DNA of 64,000 bases from Sphingobacteriales bacterium (GCA_004293485.1 RDYW01000034.1:31837-95836), one strand, 5' to 3'; shown: positions 46,525-55,649, counted from the first letter of the stretch. Numbers and translations are program-made. Notes: generated by a model not told the origin, from the sequence alone.

Positions 46525-47352
46525 ATGGCAAACGCAACAACACCAACAGCTAAAAAAGAAGAATCAAAGGGTTCAGGGATATTTGCCGGAATGGCAATAG
46601 TAGTATGTATTGCAGTAGGTTGGATACTATACCTATTTGTAATGGGTAATGGTTCAAACTTTGAAGGTGGCTCAAACCTTAACCACCCCCTACCAGGCAA
46701 CTATTTTGGTATGGTTTACAAAGGAGGCCCCATTGTACCTATGCTTATGGGCATGTTATTAATGGTTATTGTTTTTTCTATCGAGCGTTTTTTGGTAATT
46801 TCCAAAGCGGCAGGTACATCAAACGTAGATGTTTTTGTTAAAAAAGTACAATCATTATTATCTGCTGGAAACGTAGAAGCAGCCATTAGCGAATGTGATA
46901 AACAAAAGGGTTCGGTAGCTGCGGTTATAAAATCGGGTTTGGTAAAATACAAAGCGGTAGAAACCGATAGCAGCATGGATACCGAACAAAAATGCCTAGC
47001 CATACAAAAAGATATTGAAGAGGCCACCTCGCTTGAAATGCCAATGTTAGAACAAAATTTAACCATTATTGCTACACTTGTATCGGTAGGTACTTTAGGT
47101 GGTTTGTTAGGTACGGTAACAGGTATGATTAAAGCCTTTGGCGGTTTGGCAACTTCAGGTGCGCCCGACCAAGCACAATTAGCTAACGGTATTTCAGAGG
47201 CCTTAATAAACACAGCAACAGGTATTTCTACCTCATTGGTGGCCGTAATAGTATATAACTTTTTTACCTCTAAAATCGATAGTTTAACCTACTCGATAGA
47301 CGAGGCAGGTTTTTCAATTGTACAAACTTACGCTGCTACACATGGCAAATAG
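46525..47352 (+). CDS. ExbB/TolQ/MotA-family proton channel protein
   Basis: 275 residues, longer than usual because of an N-terminal extension with an extra membrane helix (about 15-38, SGIFAGMAIVVCIAVGWILY). Three further helices follow: PMLMGMLLMVIVFSIERFLV, TIIATLVSVGTLGGLLGTVTG and ISTSLVAVIVYNFF. These are the ExbB motor motifs. The downstream genes are two ExbD paralogs and a TonB, all on the + strand, forming a complete energy-transduction operon. It may energise gliding or TonB-dependent uptake; the operon also carries a PstS-like lipoprotein and a TPR protein. Confidence 0.92.
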   Translation: MANATTPTAKKEESKGSGIFAGMAIVVCIAVGWILYLFVMGNGSNFEGGSNLNHPLPGNYFGMVYKGGPIVPMLMGMLLMVIVFSIERFLVISKAAGTSNVDVFVKKVQSLLSAGNVEAAISECDKQKGSVAAVIKSGLVKYKAVETDSSMDTEQKCLAIQKDIEEATSLEMPMLEQNLTIIATLVSVGTLGGLLGTVTGMIKAFGGLATSGAPDQAQLANGISEALINTATGISTSLVAVIVYNFFTSKIDSLTYSIDEAGFSIVQTYAATHGK

Positions 47353-47434
47353 TTATTGATTTTTTATCGAATCTTAATTTTAAGTTTTCGGTGGTTAATT
47401 AACCCTATTAAATCATTAATTAAATTTAAAAGCA

Positions 47435-48043
47435 ATGCCAAAAGTAAAAATTAAAAGAAAAAGTACCTCGACAGATATGACCGCCATGTGCGACGTAGCT
47501 TTCTTGTTGCTTACTTTCTTTATATTAACAGCAACGGCTAGGCAACCCGAAGCATTAGCGGTTGATACACCATCATCAACTGTAAAAACCAAGGTACCCG
47601 ATGCCGATATATCTATGTTAACCATAGGCCAAGGAAAAGTATTTTTTGGCGTTGTTGGCCAAGATGTAAGGATAAAAACCTTACAGAAAATGGGCGAACA
47701 ATATAAAATTTCGTTTACCCCCGAAGAAACCAAAAGGTTTGCTTTGATAGAATCGTTTGGTGTACCTGTTGCTAATTTAAAGCAATATATAGCACTAGAT
47801 AATGCCGATAGGATGAAACTAAAGCAACCGGGCATACCTACCGATAGTTTAGATAACCAGCTTAACGCTTGGATTTTGCAAGCCCGATATGCTACCAAAG
47901 AACTACATGGTAACGAGCTAAGGTTTACCTTAAAAGGCGATTCGAAAGAAGAATATCCTACAATAAAAAAAATAATTAATATTTTGCAAGAGCAAAAAAT
48001 TAACAAATTTAGTCTAATTACTTCGTTAGAAGGCGATAATTAA
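47435..48043 (+). CDS. ExbD/TolR-family protein, long form 1
   Basis: 202 residues, longer than the classical 140. The N-terminal MPKVKIKRKSTSTDMTAMCD carries the conserved Asp before the single membrane helix (VAFLLLTFFILTATAR), followed by an extended periplasmic domain with an insert absent from ordinary ExbD. Second gene of the ExbB operon, 82 bp after ExbB and 11 bp before the next ExbD. Paired ExbD paralogs would form a heteromeric stator with ExbB (inference). Confidence 0.9.
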   Translation: MPKVKIKRKSTSTDMTAMCDVAFLLLTFFILTATARQPEALAVDTPSSTVKTKVPDADISMLTIGQGKVFFGVVGQDVRIKTLQKMGEQYKISFTPEETKRFALIESFGVPVANLKQYIALDNADRMKLKQPGIPTDSLDNQLNAWILQARYATKELHGNELRFTLKGDSKEEYPTIKKIINILQEQKINKFSLITSLEGDN

Positions 48044-48054
48044 AATATAAGAAA

Positions 48055-48600
48055 ATGGCAGAATTAGATACCTCCGGCGGGGGTGGTAAAGGCAAAAAAA
48101 CCAGAAGTAAAAAAATGTCGACTAAAGTTGATTTAACTGCTATGGTTGATTTGGCTTTCCTTTTGATTACCTTTTTTATGCTAACTACCACACTTGCCAA
48201 ACCTCAGGCTATGGATATGTTTATGCCTGATAAACCCAAAGATGATAGTGTGAAACTGGATGTAAAAGCATCACGAACAATGACTGTTTTGCTAGCATCT
48301 GATAATAAAATTGTTTGGTATATGGGTGTAGCAGGCGATAATCCACCAACAGTAGATAACTACGGAAAAAGTGGTATAAGAGCTGCTTTTATAGACAACA
48401 GTAAAAAAGTAATTGCCCTTACTGGCGACCCTAAAAAAGGATTAATGGTAATTATTAAACCTACCGATAAATCAAATTATAAAAACTTTGTGGATATATT
48501 AGACGAAGTTAAAATTGCTGGAGTACCATCGTACGGTATAGTAAACGATGTTGCACCTGCCGAAATTAACTTGTTGAAAGACCAAGGAGTATATAAATAA
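48055..48600 (+). CDS. ExbD/TolR-family protein, long form 2
   Basis: 181 residues with the same layout as its neighbour: basic start (KKTRSKKMSTKVDLTAMVD), conserved Asp in DLTAMVDLAFLLITFF, one membrane helix and an extended periplasmic domain ending EINLLKDQGVYK. A duplicated 18-bp segment covers its stop codon, so the final YK-stop is repeated downstream (48583-48618). Together with the preceding gene it makes two non-identical ExbD subunits in one operon. Confidence 0.9.
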   Translation: MAELDTSGGGGKGKKTRSKKMSTKVDLTAMVDLAFLLITFFMLTTTLAKPQAMDMFMPDKPKDDSVKLDVKASRTMTVLLASDNKIVWYMGVAGDNPPTVDNYGKSGIRAAFIDNSKKVIALTGDPKKGLMVIIKPTDKSNYKNFVDILDEVKIAGVPSYGIVNDVAPAEINLLKDQGVYK

Positions 48601-48618
48601 CAAGGAGTATATAAATAA
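48583..48618 (+). repeat. Tandem duplication of an 18-bp unit over the exbD stop codon
   Basis: caaggagtatataaataa at 48583-48600 is repeated exactly at 48601-48618. The first copy contains the stop codon of the exbD gene; the second is non-coding spacer before tonB. Exact identity indicates a recent slippage duplication. Confidence 0.9.
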
Positions 48619-48664
48619 TAGGAGCGAATTTGTTTCGTTTTACAATTAATAAAATAAAAGCATT

Positions 48665-49474
48665 ATGTCAAAATTGGATATATTAAACCAAAACTGGATA
48701 GACATAGTTTTTAATGGTCGAAATAAAGAATACGGTGCTTACCAATTACGTCAAGACAATAACAAAAACACCAATAAAGCAATAATTGCTGGTGTATTGT
48801 TGTTTTCGTTTGCCATAGGTAGCCCCTTAATTATTAGCTTAATTAAAGGCAGTTTAGAAGATAGTAAAAAAAACGATATTATTACTGATGTTGTTTTAAC
48901 CCCACCTCCAGCCTTAGATAAAACCCCACCACCGCCACCACCAGTAGCGCCACCACCACCAAAGGTAGATCAAATTAAGTTTCCACCACCTGTAGTAAAA
49001 CCCGATAAAGACGTAGCGGAAGAGGAGCCACCAACTATAGAAGATATTAAAAAGGCAGACCCTGGTGAAAAAACTGTAAAAGGTGATGCCAATGCCGAAA
49101 TTGTTATTAACGAACCGGTAGGCGATGGCCCTGTTAACCAAACCAAAACCGAAGATACCAACGAAATATATACCAGTGTAGAGGTTTTGCCTACATTTAA
49201 TGGCGATTATGGTAAGTTTTTGCAAAAAAATTTACGCTTCCCACCTATTGCCCGCGAAAACGGCATACAAGGCAGGGTTATTGTAAACTTTGTAGTAGAA
49301 AAAGATGGTTCGCTAACTGACATTAAAGTAATTAGAGGAATAGGAGGCGGATGCGACGAAGAAGCAATACGTGTAATTAAAAGTTCGCCAAAATGGAACC
49401 CCGGCGTTCAAAATGGTAGAAATGTACGTGTAAATTATACCATTCCTATTTTCTTTCAACTTCAAGACGAATAA
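48665..49474 (+). CDS. Energy transducer TonB
   Basis: 269 residues with a Bacteroidota-type N-terminus (WIDIVFNGRNKEYGAYQLRQ), one membrane helix (about 40-62), a proline-rich periplasmic spacer (TPPPPPPVAPPPPK) and the TonB C-terminal domain (YGKFLQKNLRFPPIARENGI, GRVIVNFVVEKDGSLTDIKV, RVNYTIPIFFQL). The full-length canonical form contrasts with the Asn/Gly-rich TonB-like protein at 32220. It couples the ExbBD motor to TonB-dependent outer-membrane receptors. Next gene follows after 10 bp. Confidence 0.93.
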   Translation: MSKLDILNQNWIDIVFNGRNKEYGAYQLRQDNNKNTNKAIIAGVLLFSFAIGSPLIISLIKGSLEDSKKNDIITDVVLTPPPALDKTPPPPPPVAPPPPKVDQIKFPPPVVKPDKDVAEEEPPTIEDIKKADPGEKTVKGDANAEIVINEPVGDGPVNQTKTEDTNEIYTSVEVLPTFNGDYGKFLQKNLRFPPIARENGIQGRVIVNFVVEKDGSLTDIKVIRGIGGGCDEEAIRVIKSSPKWNPGVQNGRNVRVNYTIPIFFQLQDE

Positions 49475-49484
49475 AAATTTTAAA

Positions 49485-49709
49485 ATGTATCAAAAATTTG
49501 AAGATAGACAAAAATCGCCCACAAAGCGATTTTTGCTTGTTTTAGGCATCGTTATGTTTAGCCTATATTTTGTGCTAGGGGTGATGATAATTTTTTGGCC
49601 CAATTTCCCTTTAATGCAAGGTGTAGAAATGGTATGGAAAATCGCCTTTGGCGTACTGTTAATTGTGTATTCGTTTTTTAGATTTATCCGCTTAATAAAG
49701 CAAGGCTAG
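49485..49709 (+). CDS. Small two-helix membrane protein of the TonB operon
   Basis: 74 residues: a basic cytoplasmic start (MYQKFEDRQKSPTKR), two membrane helices (about 16-38 and 46-68) and a short basic end (FRFIRLIKQG). No known domain. It lies 10 bp after tonB and one base before the PstS-like gene, and its place between tonB and a substrate-binding lipoprotein is its only functional clue. A conserved but uncharacterised operon member is likely. Confidence 0.75.
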   Translation: MYQKFEDRQKSPTKRFLLVLGIVMFSLYFVLGVMIIFWPNFPLMQGVEMVWKIAFGVLLIVYSFFRFIRLIKQG

Positions 49710-49710
49710 T

Positions 49711-50598
49711 ATGTTTAGTTACCAAAGTAATAGCTTATTTATTTTTTTACATTTAATATTCCTTTTAGCCTGTAATCAAAGCCAAGTCCCCAAAATCGAA
49801 GGTATAATTTCGGGTAAAACCACCATTTTAGCCGACGAATCGTTATTTACTATTGTAGATGACGAAGCCGAAATATTTGCTTTAAACTATAAACAAGCAC
49901 AAATAAAATTTAATTATCGGCCCGAGCAACAGCTGCTTAAACTTTTTTTATCCGATAGCATCAAAACAGCTATCATGGCTCGAGACTTAACTCCCAAAGA
50001 AAAACAACATTTTTTAGCCCAAAAAATTGTAATTCGTACCAACCGTTTTGCTATTGAAGGCATTGCCTTTATAGTAAATAAAGCATCTACCGATAGTGTA
50101 ATAACTTTACAACAATTAAAAAATGCTTTGCAAGGCAAGTATAAAAATAATAAAGCTTGGGTGTTTGATAATGCACAATCAAGCACAGTGGCATACTTAA
50201 TGCAGTTTTCGGGCGTTAAAAATTTTGCAAACAACGTATATGCCCTACAATCAAACAAAGAAGTTATAAAATATGTAAGCACACATCCACAAGCTGTAGG
50301 TGTGGTAAGTTTAAGTTGGCTGGTAAGGCCCACGCCCGAGATAGAAAACGAACTAAAAAATATAAAATTATTAGCCCTTAGCGGGGATGGCAAAAAATAC
50401 CATAAGCCTACTCAAAGTAGCTTAAAAACAGGAAAATATCCACTAACACGAAACCTATATATACACAATTGCCAAGGTAGTGCTGGCTTGGGTACTGGTT
50501 TTGCATCGTTTTTAGCGGGCGAAATGGGGCAACGCATTGTACTAAAAGCAGGCCTAGCCCCAGATAGCTTACCAACTCGACAGGTAAATTTTAAATAA
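49711..50598 (+). CDS. PstS-like substrate-binding lipoprotein
   Basis: 295 residues with a lipobox LLAC (Cys21) after a hydrophobic start, so a lipoprotein, followed by a type II periplasmic binding fold. The C-terminal NCQGSAGLGTGFASFLAGEMGQ resembles the phosphate-binding PstS family (SGLGTAFVSFI..., G.gQ). No Pst permease or ATPase is nearby; instead it is embedded in the ExbB/ExbD/TonB operon with 1 bp to the preceding gene and 19 bp to the TPR gene. It may scavenge phosphate or have been co-opted as an envelope sensor (inference). Confidence 0.8.
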   Translation: MFSYQSNSLFIFLHLIFLLACNQSQVPKIEGIISGKTTILADESLFTIVDDEAEIFALNYKQAQIKFNYRPEQQLLKLFLSDSIKTAIMARDLTPKEKQHFLAQKIVIRTNRFAIEGIAFIVNKASTDSVITLQQLKNALQGKYKNNKAWVFDNAQSSTVAYLMQFSGVKNFANNVYALQSNKEVIKYVSTHPQAVGVVSLSWLVRPTPEIENELKNIKLLALSGDGKKYHKPTQSSLKTGKYPLTRNLYIHNCQGSAGLGTGFASFLAGEMGQRIVLKAGLAPDSLPTRQVNFK

Positions 50599-50617
50599 AA
50601 AACAATACATTTGAAGT

Positions 50618-52294
50618 ATGAAAATCAACCATAATATCACCCTAGCAACCTTAGCTTTAGCCATAATAGGTCTTACTGTAAAAGCACAAAGTTTAGACGA
50701 TGCTAAAAAAGCCGTATATGCCGAACAATTTGTAAAAGCCAAAACCATGTTTAGTGGGTTAACGGCTATGCAACCTACCAACGCCGAAAACTATTTTTAC
50801 TATGGCGATTTATACCTAAATATTAACAAACCCGATTCGGCCAAAATGGCTTTCCAAAAAGGGATAGCCATCGACCCAAAGTTTAGCCTAAACTATGTAG
50901 GATTGGGTGCAGTAAATTTATTTGAAAAAGATGCTTCGTCAGCCCAAGTAAATTTTGCATTGGCTACGGCATCTATGCGCAAAAAAGATTATAAAGAGTA
51001 TATTTATGTAGGCAAAGCGTTTACTTACGAAGCCTCGAGAGATTTACCTAAAGCGTTTGAATGGTTTACTAAAGCCAAAGAATTGGGCGATAAAGATGTA
51101 GAATTACACATTGCCTTAGGAAATGCCTATAAAGCCGATAAAAAAAATAGCGATGCCGTAGGTGCCTACCAAAGAGCAATGAATATACAAAGTAATTTGC
51201 CTCGTGTAGAAGTAAATATTGGCGAAATATGGACGCAAGCCTACAATTTCGACTTAGCCGAAAGTACCTTAAAAGGCGTAATAGCCAAAGACCCTAACTT
51301 TGGCCCAGCCTACAGGGCACTGGCCGAAAATTATTACCGTTGGGCTTCACTATTTCCAAATAAAAGAACCGATTTATTGCCTAAAGCCCAATTAAACTAC
51401 TCTAAATATTTAGATTTAACCGACAGGTCGGCCGAATCGAGATACCGCTATTTGATATTTTTACTTAATGCTGGAGATTACTCAACTTTAGAAAAAGAAG
51501 CCAGTACATTTATACAACAATATGGTACTAAAAAACCCGAATTTGCATTGGCACAACGCTTTTTGGGTTACGCTTATATTGAAAACGGAAAAGCAGTAGA
51601 TGGTGTAAAGTACTTAAATAATTTTATGACGAGTGTAGAAGCCAAACGTGTAATAGCCGATGATTATTCGTATTTAGGCAAGGCATACCAAGTACAAAAG
51701 CAAGATTCTATGGCCATTATAAACTTTATAAAAGGCTATAATTTAGATACCACTAACACCCAAGCCTTAAATAGTATAGCAAAATCGTACTTTTCGAGTA
51801 AAAAATTTGGTAAAGCTGCCGAATATTACCGCAAGTTAGCCAACTTACCAAAGGCTGGCTATGCCGATAAATTTTATTTAGGCTATGCCGATTATTTTTA
51901 TTACGCTACCGAATTGGCTAATAAAACCCCAAAAGATCAGGCACTTATAACTAAAACCTTATTAGAGGCCGATAGCGTATTTACCTTTGTAGGCGAAAAA
52001 GCTAAAAATGGCGATGCATATTTGTACTTAGCCCGAGTAGAGTATTATTTAGAACCTACCGATGCGCTAAAAAAGTCGGCTAAAGCTTATGATAAATTTA
52101 TCGAATACACTTTGCTTAAAGGACCCGTTGCCGAAAAAGACAAGAAAAATTTAGTTGAGGCCTACGCGTATTTAGGGGCGGAATACATTAAAACAGACAA
52201 AGCCAAGGCTAAAGATTACTTTGAAAAAGCCTTAGTTTTAAACCCATCGGATACTAAAATTAAAGAAGCCTTAAGGGCGATAGCTGGGAAGTAG
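50618..52294 (+). CDS. Tetratricopeptide-repeat protein of the TonB operon
   Basis: 558 residues with a signal peptide (cleaved near VKAQS). Many TPR-like helix pairs are visible (PDSAKMAFQKGIAIDPKF, SDAVGAYQRAMNIQ, AEYYRKLANLPKAGY, AKAKDYFEKALVLNPSD near the end), so it is a periplasmic protein-interaction scaffold. A TACATTTG at 50606-50613 lies 5 bp before the start; it may be fortuitous. Last gene of the ExbB operon. Function unknown; its location suggests a complex with the TonB machinery. Confidence 0.85.
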   Translation: MKINHNITLATLALAIIGLTVKAQSLDDAKKAVYAEQFVKAKTMFSGLTAMQPTNAENYFYYGDLYLNINKPDSAKMAFQKGIAIDPKFSLNYVGLGAVNLFEKDASSAQVNFALATASMRKKDYKEYIYVGKAFTYEASRDLPKAFEWFTKAKELGDKDVELHIALGNAYKADKKNSDAVGAYQRAMNIQSNLPRVEVNIGEIWTQAYNFDLAESTLKGVIAKDPNFGPAYRALAENYYRWASLFPNKRTDLLPKAQLNYSKYLDLTDRSAESRYRYLIFLLNAGDYSTLEKEASTFIQQYGTKKPEFALAQRFLGYAYIENGKAVDGVKYLNNFMTSVEAKRVIADDYSYLGKAYQVQKQDSMAIINFIKGYNLDTTNTQALNSIAKSYFSSKKFGKAAEYYRKLANLPKAGYADKFYLGYADYFYYATELANKTPKDQALITKTLLEADSVFTFVGEKAKNGDAYLYLARVEYYLEPTDALKKSAKAYDKFIEYTLLKGPVAEKDKKNLVEAYAYLGAEYIKTDKAKAKDYFEKALVLNPSDTKIKEALRAIAGK

Positions 52295-52570
52295 TTTAAG
52301 GGTAACAATCTTAAATTATTCGGGCATAGGCTTGTATTTACAATAATAAGTGTTTTTTTATGCCTCCATAAAATACACTAAAACACTAAAATTGGTTTTT
52401 TCATAGTATACACGATAAGCTATTTATTTAAAATTAATTAGTGAAATTATGATAGGTTTTTTGTTTATGATGATTATTTAAACAATAGATTAAGCCTACT
52501 TTTTTTTCTAGCATGGTAAAGTTAACTATTGTAAAAATGTAAATTTTTTACCCCTAAGATAATTTTTCTC

Positions 52571-52608
52571 AAAAAAAAACCTCTCAGAATTTAAACTAAG
52601 AGGTTTTT
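52571..52608 (-). terminator. Terminator downstream of tRNA-Val
   Basis: Arms aacctct (52578-52584) and agaggtt (52599-52605) flanked by A- and T-runs make a hairpin just past the tRNA 3' end. With T-runs in both directions it could also end the TPR operon from the other side. Confidence 0.75.
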
Positions 52609-52686
52609 TGGTGGGAGATACTGGGTTCGAACCAGTGACCCCCTGCTTGTAAGGCAGGTGCTCTGAACCAGCTGAGCTAATCTCCC
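52609..52686 (-). tRNA. tRNA-Val (anticodon TAC)
   Basis: Reading the minus strand from 52686, the acceptor stem GGGAGAT pairs with ATCTCCC, followed by discriminator A and an encoded CCA (52611-52609). The D-arm AGCTCAGCTGGTTCAGAGC, anticodon loop CTTACAA with TAC (52651-52649), and TTCGAAC T-loop are complete. It reads GUA and likely other GUN valine codons. Confidence 0.95.
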
Positions 52687-52824
52687 AAGTGGTTTTTAAT
52701 TATCAAAAACATTAAAGTATTTCTGATTTGGGATTGCAAAACTAATTTTTTAATTCCATTTTCCAAATATATTTTAATAATTTTTTAAAATACACTTGTA
52801 TATTAGTGCCATAAAAAAATAATA

Positions 52825-53784
52825 ATGAAATTAGTAAATATTCCACGTTTAGATCTCAACCATTATATTCATGGTAACGCACAGCAGCGTAAGCAATTTT
52901 CGGATGCTATAGGCTCAGCCTTTACCGATACCGGTTTTATTACCGTTACCAACCATGGGCTTGATAAAACTTTAATAACCGCTTTGTATCAACAGGTTGA
53001 GCAATTTTTTAGTTTGCCCGATACCGTAAAAAGCCAATACGAAAAAGTAGAATTAGCCGGCCAACGTGGTTACACCACCAAAGGAAAAGAAAAAGCAAAA
53101 GATGCCAATACACCCGATTTAAAAGAATTTTGGCAAACAGGCCAATATGTAGAAGATGGTGATGCGATAAAAGCCGACTATCCAGATAATATGATAGTAA
53201 CCGAATTACCCGCTTTTAATACCGTTACCAAACAAATTTATCAGCAATTAGAGCAAGCTGGAAAAATACTATTGCAAGCTATTTCGGTTTATTTGGGTTT
53301 GCCCGAAAATTATTTTAACGATAAAGTGCATAACGGAAATTCTATTTTAAGGGCCATACATTATTTCCCGATTTTAAACCCCGAAACATTGCCTCACGAT
53401 GCCGTAAGGGCTGGCGCACATGAAGATATTAACCTAATAACTTTATTAATTGGCGCAAGTGCCGATGGCCTTGAAGTACTTACTCGCGATAACCAATGGT
53501 TTGCCATTAAAGCACAAGGCGATGATATTGTGGTAAATGTAGGCGATATGTTGCAACGGTTAACCAATAATAAGCTACGCTCTACCACTCACCGTGTGGT
53601 AAACCCGCCAATAGCGTTGATGAAAAACTCCAGGTATTCGGTACCGTTTTTTTTACATCCAAAAATGAGTATGCCCTTAAATTGCTTACCCAACTGCGTA
53701 GATAGCCAAAACCCGATAGCGTATAATGATATTACAGCAGGCGAATATTTGGATGAACGATTGAGAGAAATAGGGTTAAAATAA
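52825..53784 (+). CDS. 2-oxoglutarate/Fe(II) oxygenase, isopenicillin N synthase-like
   Basis: 319 residues with the two-part plant/bacterial 2-ODD layout: DIOX_N (DTGFITVTNHGLDKTLITAL) and the 2OG-FeII_Oxy core. The iron ligands are His-x-Asp in AHEDINLITLL (about residue 195) and His in STTHRVVNP (about 255); NSRYSVPFFLHP supplies the Arg-x-Ser that binds 2-oxoglutarate. The substrate is unknown. A -7-like TATATTAG at 52799-52806 precedes it. It is a single-gene unit. Confidence 0.88.
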   Translation: MKLVNIPRLDLNHYIHGNAQQRKQFSDAIGSAFTDTGFITVTNHGLDKTLITALYQQVEQFFSLPDTVKSQYEKVELAGQRGYTTKGKEKAKDANTPDLKEFWQTGQYVEDGDAIKADYPDNMIVTELPAFNTVTKQIYQQLEQAGKILLQAISVYLGLPENYFNDKVHNGNSILRAIHYFPILNPETLPHDAVRAGAHEDINLITLLIGASADGLEVLTRDNQWFAIKAQGDDIVVNVGDMLQRLTNNKLRSTTHRVVNPPIALMKNSRYSVPFFLHPKMSMPLNCLPNCVDSQNPIAYNDITAGEYLDERLREIGLK

Positions 53785-54045
53785 GCAAATTAAGCCCCCA
53801 AAAAGCTATTAATAACATAAAATATATCTAAAATTAATAGGTAAATGATGGGGTTTGCTTTCAAAATCTTAATAAAATGTAACAGTTATGTAACAACGGT
53901 ATTTTACCAAAGAGCAAAAAATGAGGTCGTTAAAAAAAATATCATATTTTTTTATCAAATCAACTTACGCATATTTGAATTTAATTTTATTTAAGTTTGA
54001 TAAAAAAAATCGCCTCACCCCCTTACGTAAACCCACCCAAATTTA

Positions 54046-55389
54046 ATGCCTACCTCCGAAAAAAATATTTTAGTAATTGATGATGAGGCTAAACTGCGTG
54101 GTTTACTATGCCGCATTTTAGCCTTAGAGGGTTACCAAGTTTTTGATGCCTCATCGGCCAAAGCCGGGTTAAAAATTTTAGAAACCGAAGATATACAGGT
54201 AGTTTTAAGCGACGTAAAACTGCCCGATATAAACGGAATTGAACTTACCGAAATCATAAAAACCAATTACCCACATATAGAAATTATAAACCTTACCGCC
54301 TACGGCACCATTGCCGATGGCGTAAAAGCCATACAAAAAGGCGCATTCGATTACATTACCAAAGGCGACGATAACGACAAAATAATACCCCTAGTAAGCA
54401 AAGCTATGGAAAAAGCCCTGTTGCAAAAACGGGTTAAAGAGCTAGAAAATAAAATAGCCCAAGGCTTTGGTTTTGATACCATTTTGGGCCGCTCGAGCGG
54501 GATTTTAGAAGCCATAAACCTAGCCCAAAAAGTTTGCCCTACCGATACCACCGTTTTATTATTGGGCGAAACCGGTACCGGGAAAGAAATTTTTGCCCAA
54601 GCAATACATTACCAAAGCAAGCGAAAACACAAAAATTTTGTAGCCGTAAATTGTAGTGCACTATCGAAAGATATTTTAGAAAGCGAACTTTTTGGCCACA
54701 AAGCTGGCGCATTTACAGGTGCGTTAAAAGATAAAAAAGGCCTGTTTGAAGAAGCCGACCAAGGCACCATTTTTTTAGACGAAATTGGCGAAATGGATAC
54801 CGAACTGCAAGCAAAACTGCTACGGGTTTTAGAGGCTGGCACATTTATAAAAGTAGGTAGCACCCAAACCATAAAAGTAAATGTGCGGGTAATTGCCGCC
54901 ACCAACCGCAATTTGCAACAGCAAACCAACGATGGTAAATTTAGGTTAGACCTTTTTTATAGGCTATCGGTTTTTGCCATTACCCTGCCATCGCTAAACC
55001 AACGCTTAGATGATATGGAAATTTTGGCCAAGCATTTTTTGGCTATTTTTGGTAATAAAGTAAATAAACACAATCTAGTTTTAACTCCCCAATTTATTGC
55101 ACAACTTAAACAACACCAATGGAAAGGCAATGTACGAGAGCTAAAAAATGTATTAGAACGGGCTGTTATTTTAGCCGATACCCACCAAATAGAACCTCAT
55201 TTACTGCCTTGGGAATTTAAAAATCCTAACCCATTAGATACAACCAATTGCCACGATTTACAAACCGTAGAAAAACACCACATTGCCAAAATAATGCAGT
55301 ACACCAAAGGCAACAAAACCGAAGCCGCCAAATTGTTAAACATTGGCTTAACTACGTTGTATAGAAAGTTGGAGGAATATGGGATTTAA
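54046..55389 (+). CDS. NtrC-type sigma-54-dependent response regulator, likely for Kdp
   Basis: 447 residues: a receiver domain with phospho-Asp56 (LSDVKLPD) and the acidic pair in VIDDEA; the AAA+ sigma-54 activator domain with Walker A GETGTGKE (about 172), GAFTGA at 221-226 (the loop that contacts sigma-54), and FLDEIGEMD; and a Fis-type HTH (TEAAKLLNIGLTTLYRKLEE). It is 385 bp upstream of the kdp genes, which begin after a -24/-12 promoter and end with a KdpD-like sensor and a histidine kinase that lacks its own response regulator nearby. That makes this regulator the probable partner (inference), replacing the OmpR-type KdpE of other bacteria. Confidence 0.9.
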   Translation: MPTSEKNILVIDDEAKLRGLLCRILALEGYQVFDASSAKAGLKILETEDIQVVLSDVKLPDINGIELTEIIKTNYPHIEIINLTAYGTIADGVKAIQKGAFDYITKGDDNDKIIPLVSKAMEKALLQKRVKELENKIAQGFGFDTILGRSSGILEAINLAQKVCPTDTTVLLLGETGTGKEIFAQAIHYQSKRKHKNFVAVNCSALSKDILESELFGHKAGAFTGALKDKKGLFEEADQGTIFLDEIGEMDTELQAKLLRVLEAGTFIKVGSTQTIKVNVRVIAATNRNLQQQTNDGKFRLDLFYRLSVFAITLPSLNQRLDDMEILAKHFLAIFGNKVNKHNLVLTPQFIAQLKQHQWKGNVRELKNVLERAVILADTHQIEPHLLPWEFKNPNPLDTTNCHDLQTVEKHHIAKIMQYTKGNKTEAAKLLNIGLTTLYRKLEEYGI

Positions 55390-55460
55390 AAAATTAGGAT
55401 AAAAAGGCTTTTTTTTACACTATTTGTTATGGTAACCCCGCCTTGGTGCGTGTCTTCACG

Positions 55461-55587
55461 CCCCAAATTAAACCCAACAATAAATATTCCCACTGTTTTA
55501 ACCGTGGGCTGTTCCCCAAATTAAATCCAACCAACAACATTCCCACGCTTAACGTACCGATGCCTTCGCTCTAAGCGAAGGCATCGG
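55461..55587. repeat. Palindromic repeat cluster upstream of kdp (REP-like)
   Basis: Two direct 33-bp units at 55461-55493 and 55514-55546 (28 of 33 identical, period 53; both begin CCCCAAATTAAA and end ATTCCCAC) are followed by a perfect 14-bp stem with a 3-nt loop: 55557-55570 and 55574-55587 (CCGATGCCTTCGCT and its complement). A smaller CCCAC/GTGGG hairpin lies between the units. The GC-rich palindromes contrast with the AT-rich surroundings and resemble REP/BIME elements. Confidence 0.7.
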
Positions 55588-55613
55588 AAGCTAAAGTTAA
55601 CCCCATAAACACC

Positions 55614-55649
55614 ACCCCAAAACAACACCCCACCCTACCATTTTGGGGT
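55614..55649. promoter_or_regulatory. Candidate activator-binding palindrome upstream of kdp
   Basis: The 9-bp arms ACCCCAAAA (55614-55622) and TTTTGGGGT (55641-55649) form a perfect inverted repeat with an 18-bp spacer, about 80-110 bp upstream of the -24/-12 promoter, the distance usual for an enhancer of an NtrC-type regulator. Function is inferred. Confidence 0.45.

Noticed and set aside
50606..50613. TACATTTG as a promoter of the TPR gene
   Set aside because: It is 5 bp before the start, lacks a -33 element, and the gene is 19 bp after the preceding operon gene; probably fortuitous.
54046..55389. This regulator as the partner of a missing nitrogen kinase (NtrC)
   Set aside because: No ntrB, glnA or amtB is near; the only histidine kinase without a regulator is in the kdp operon, which also has a sigma-54 promoter.
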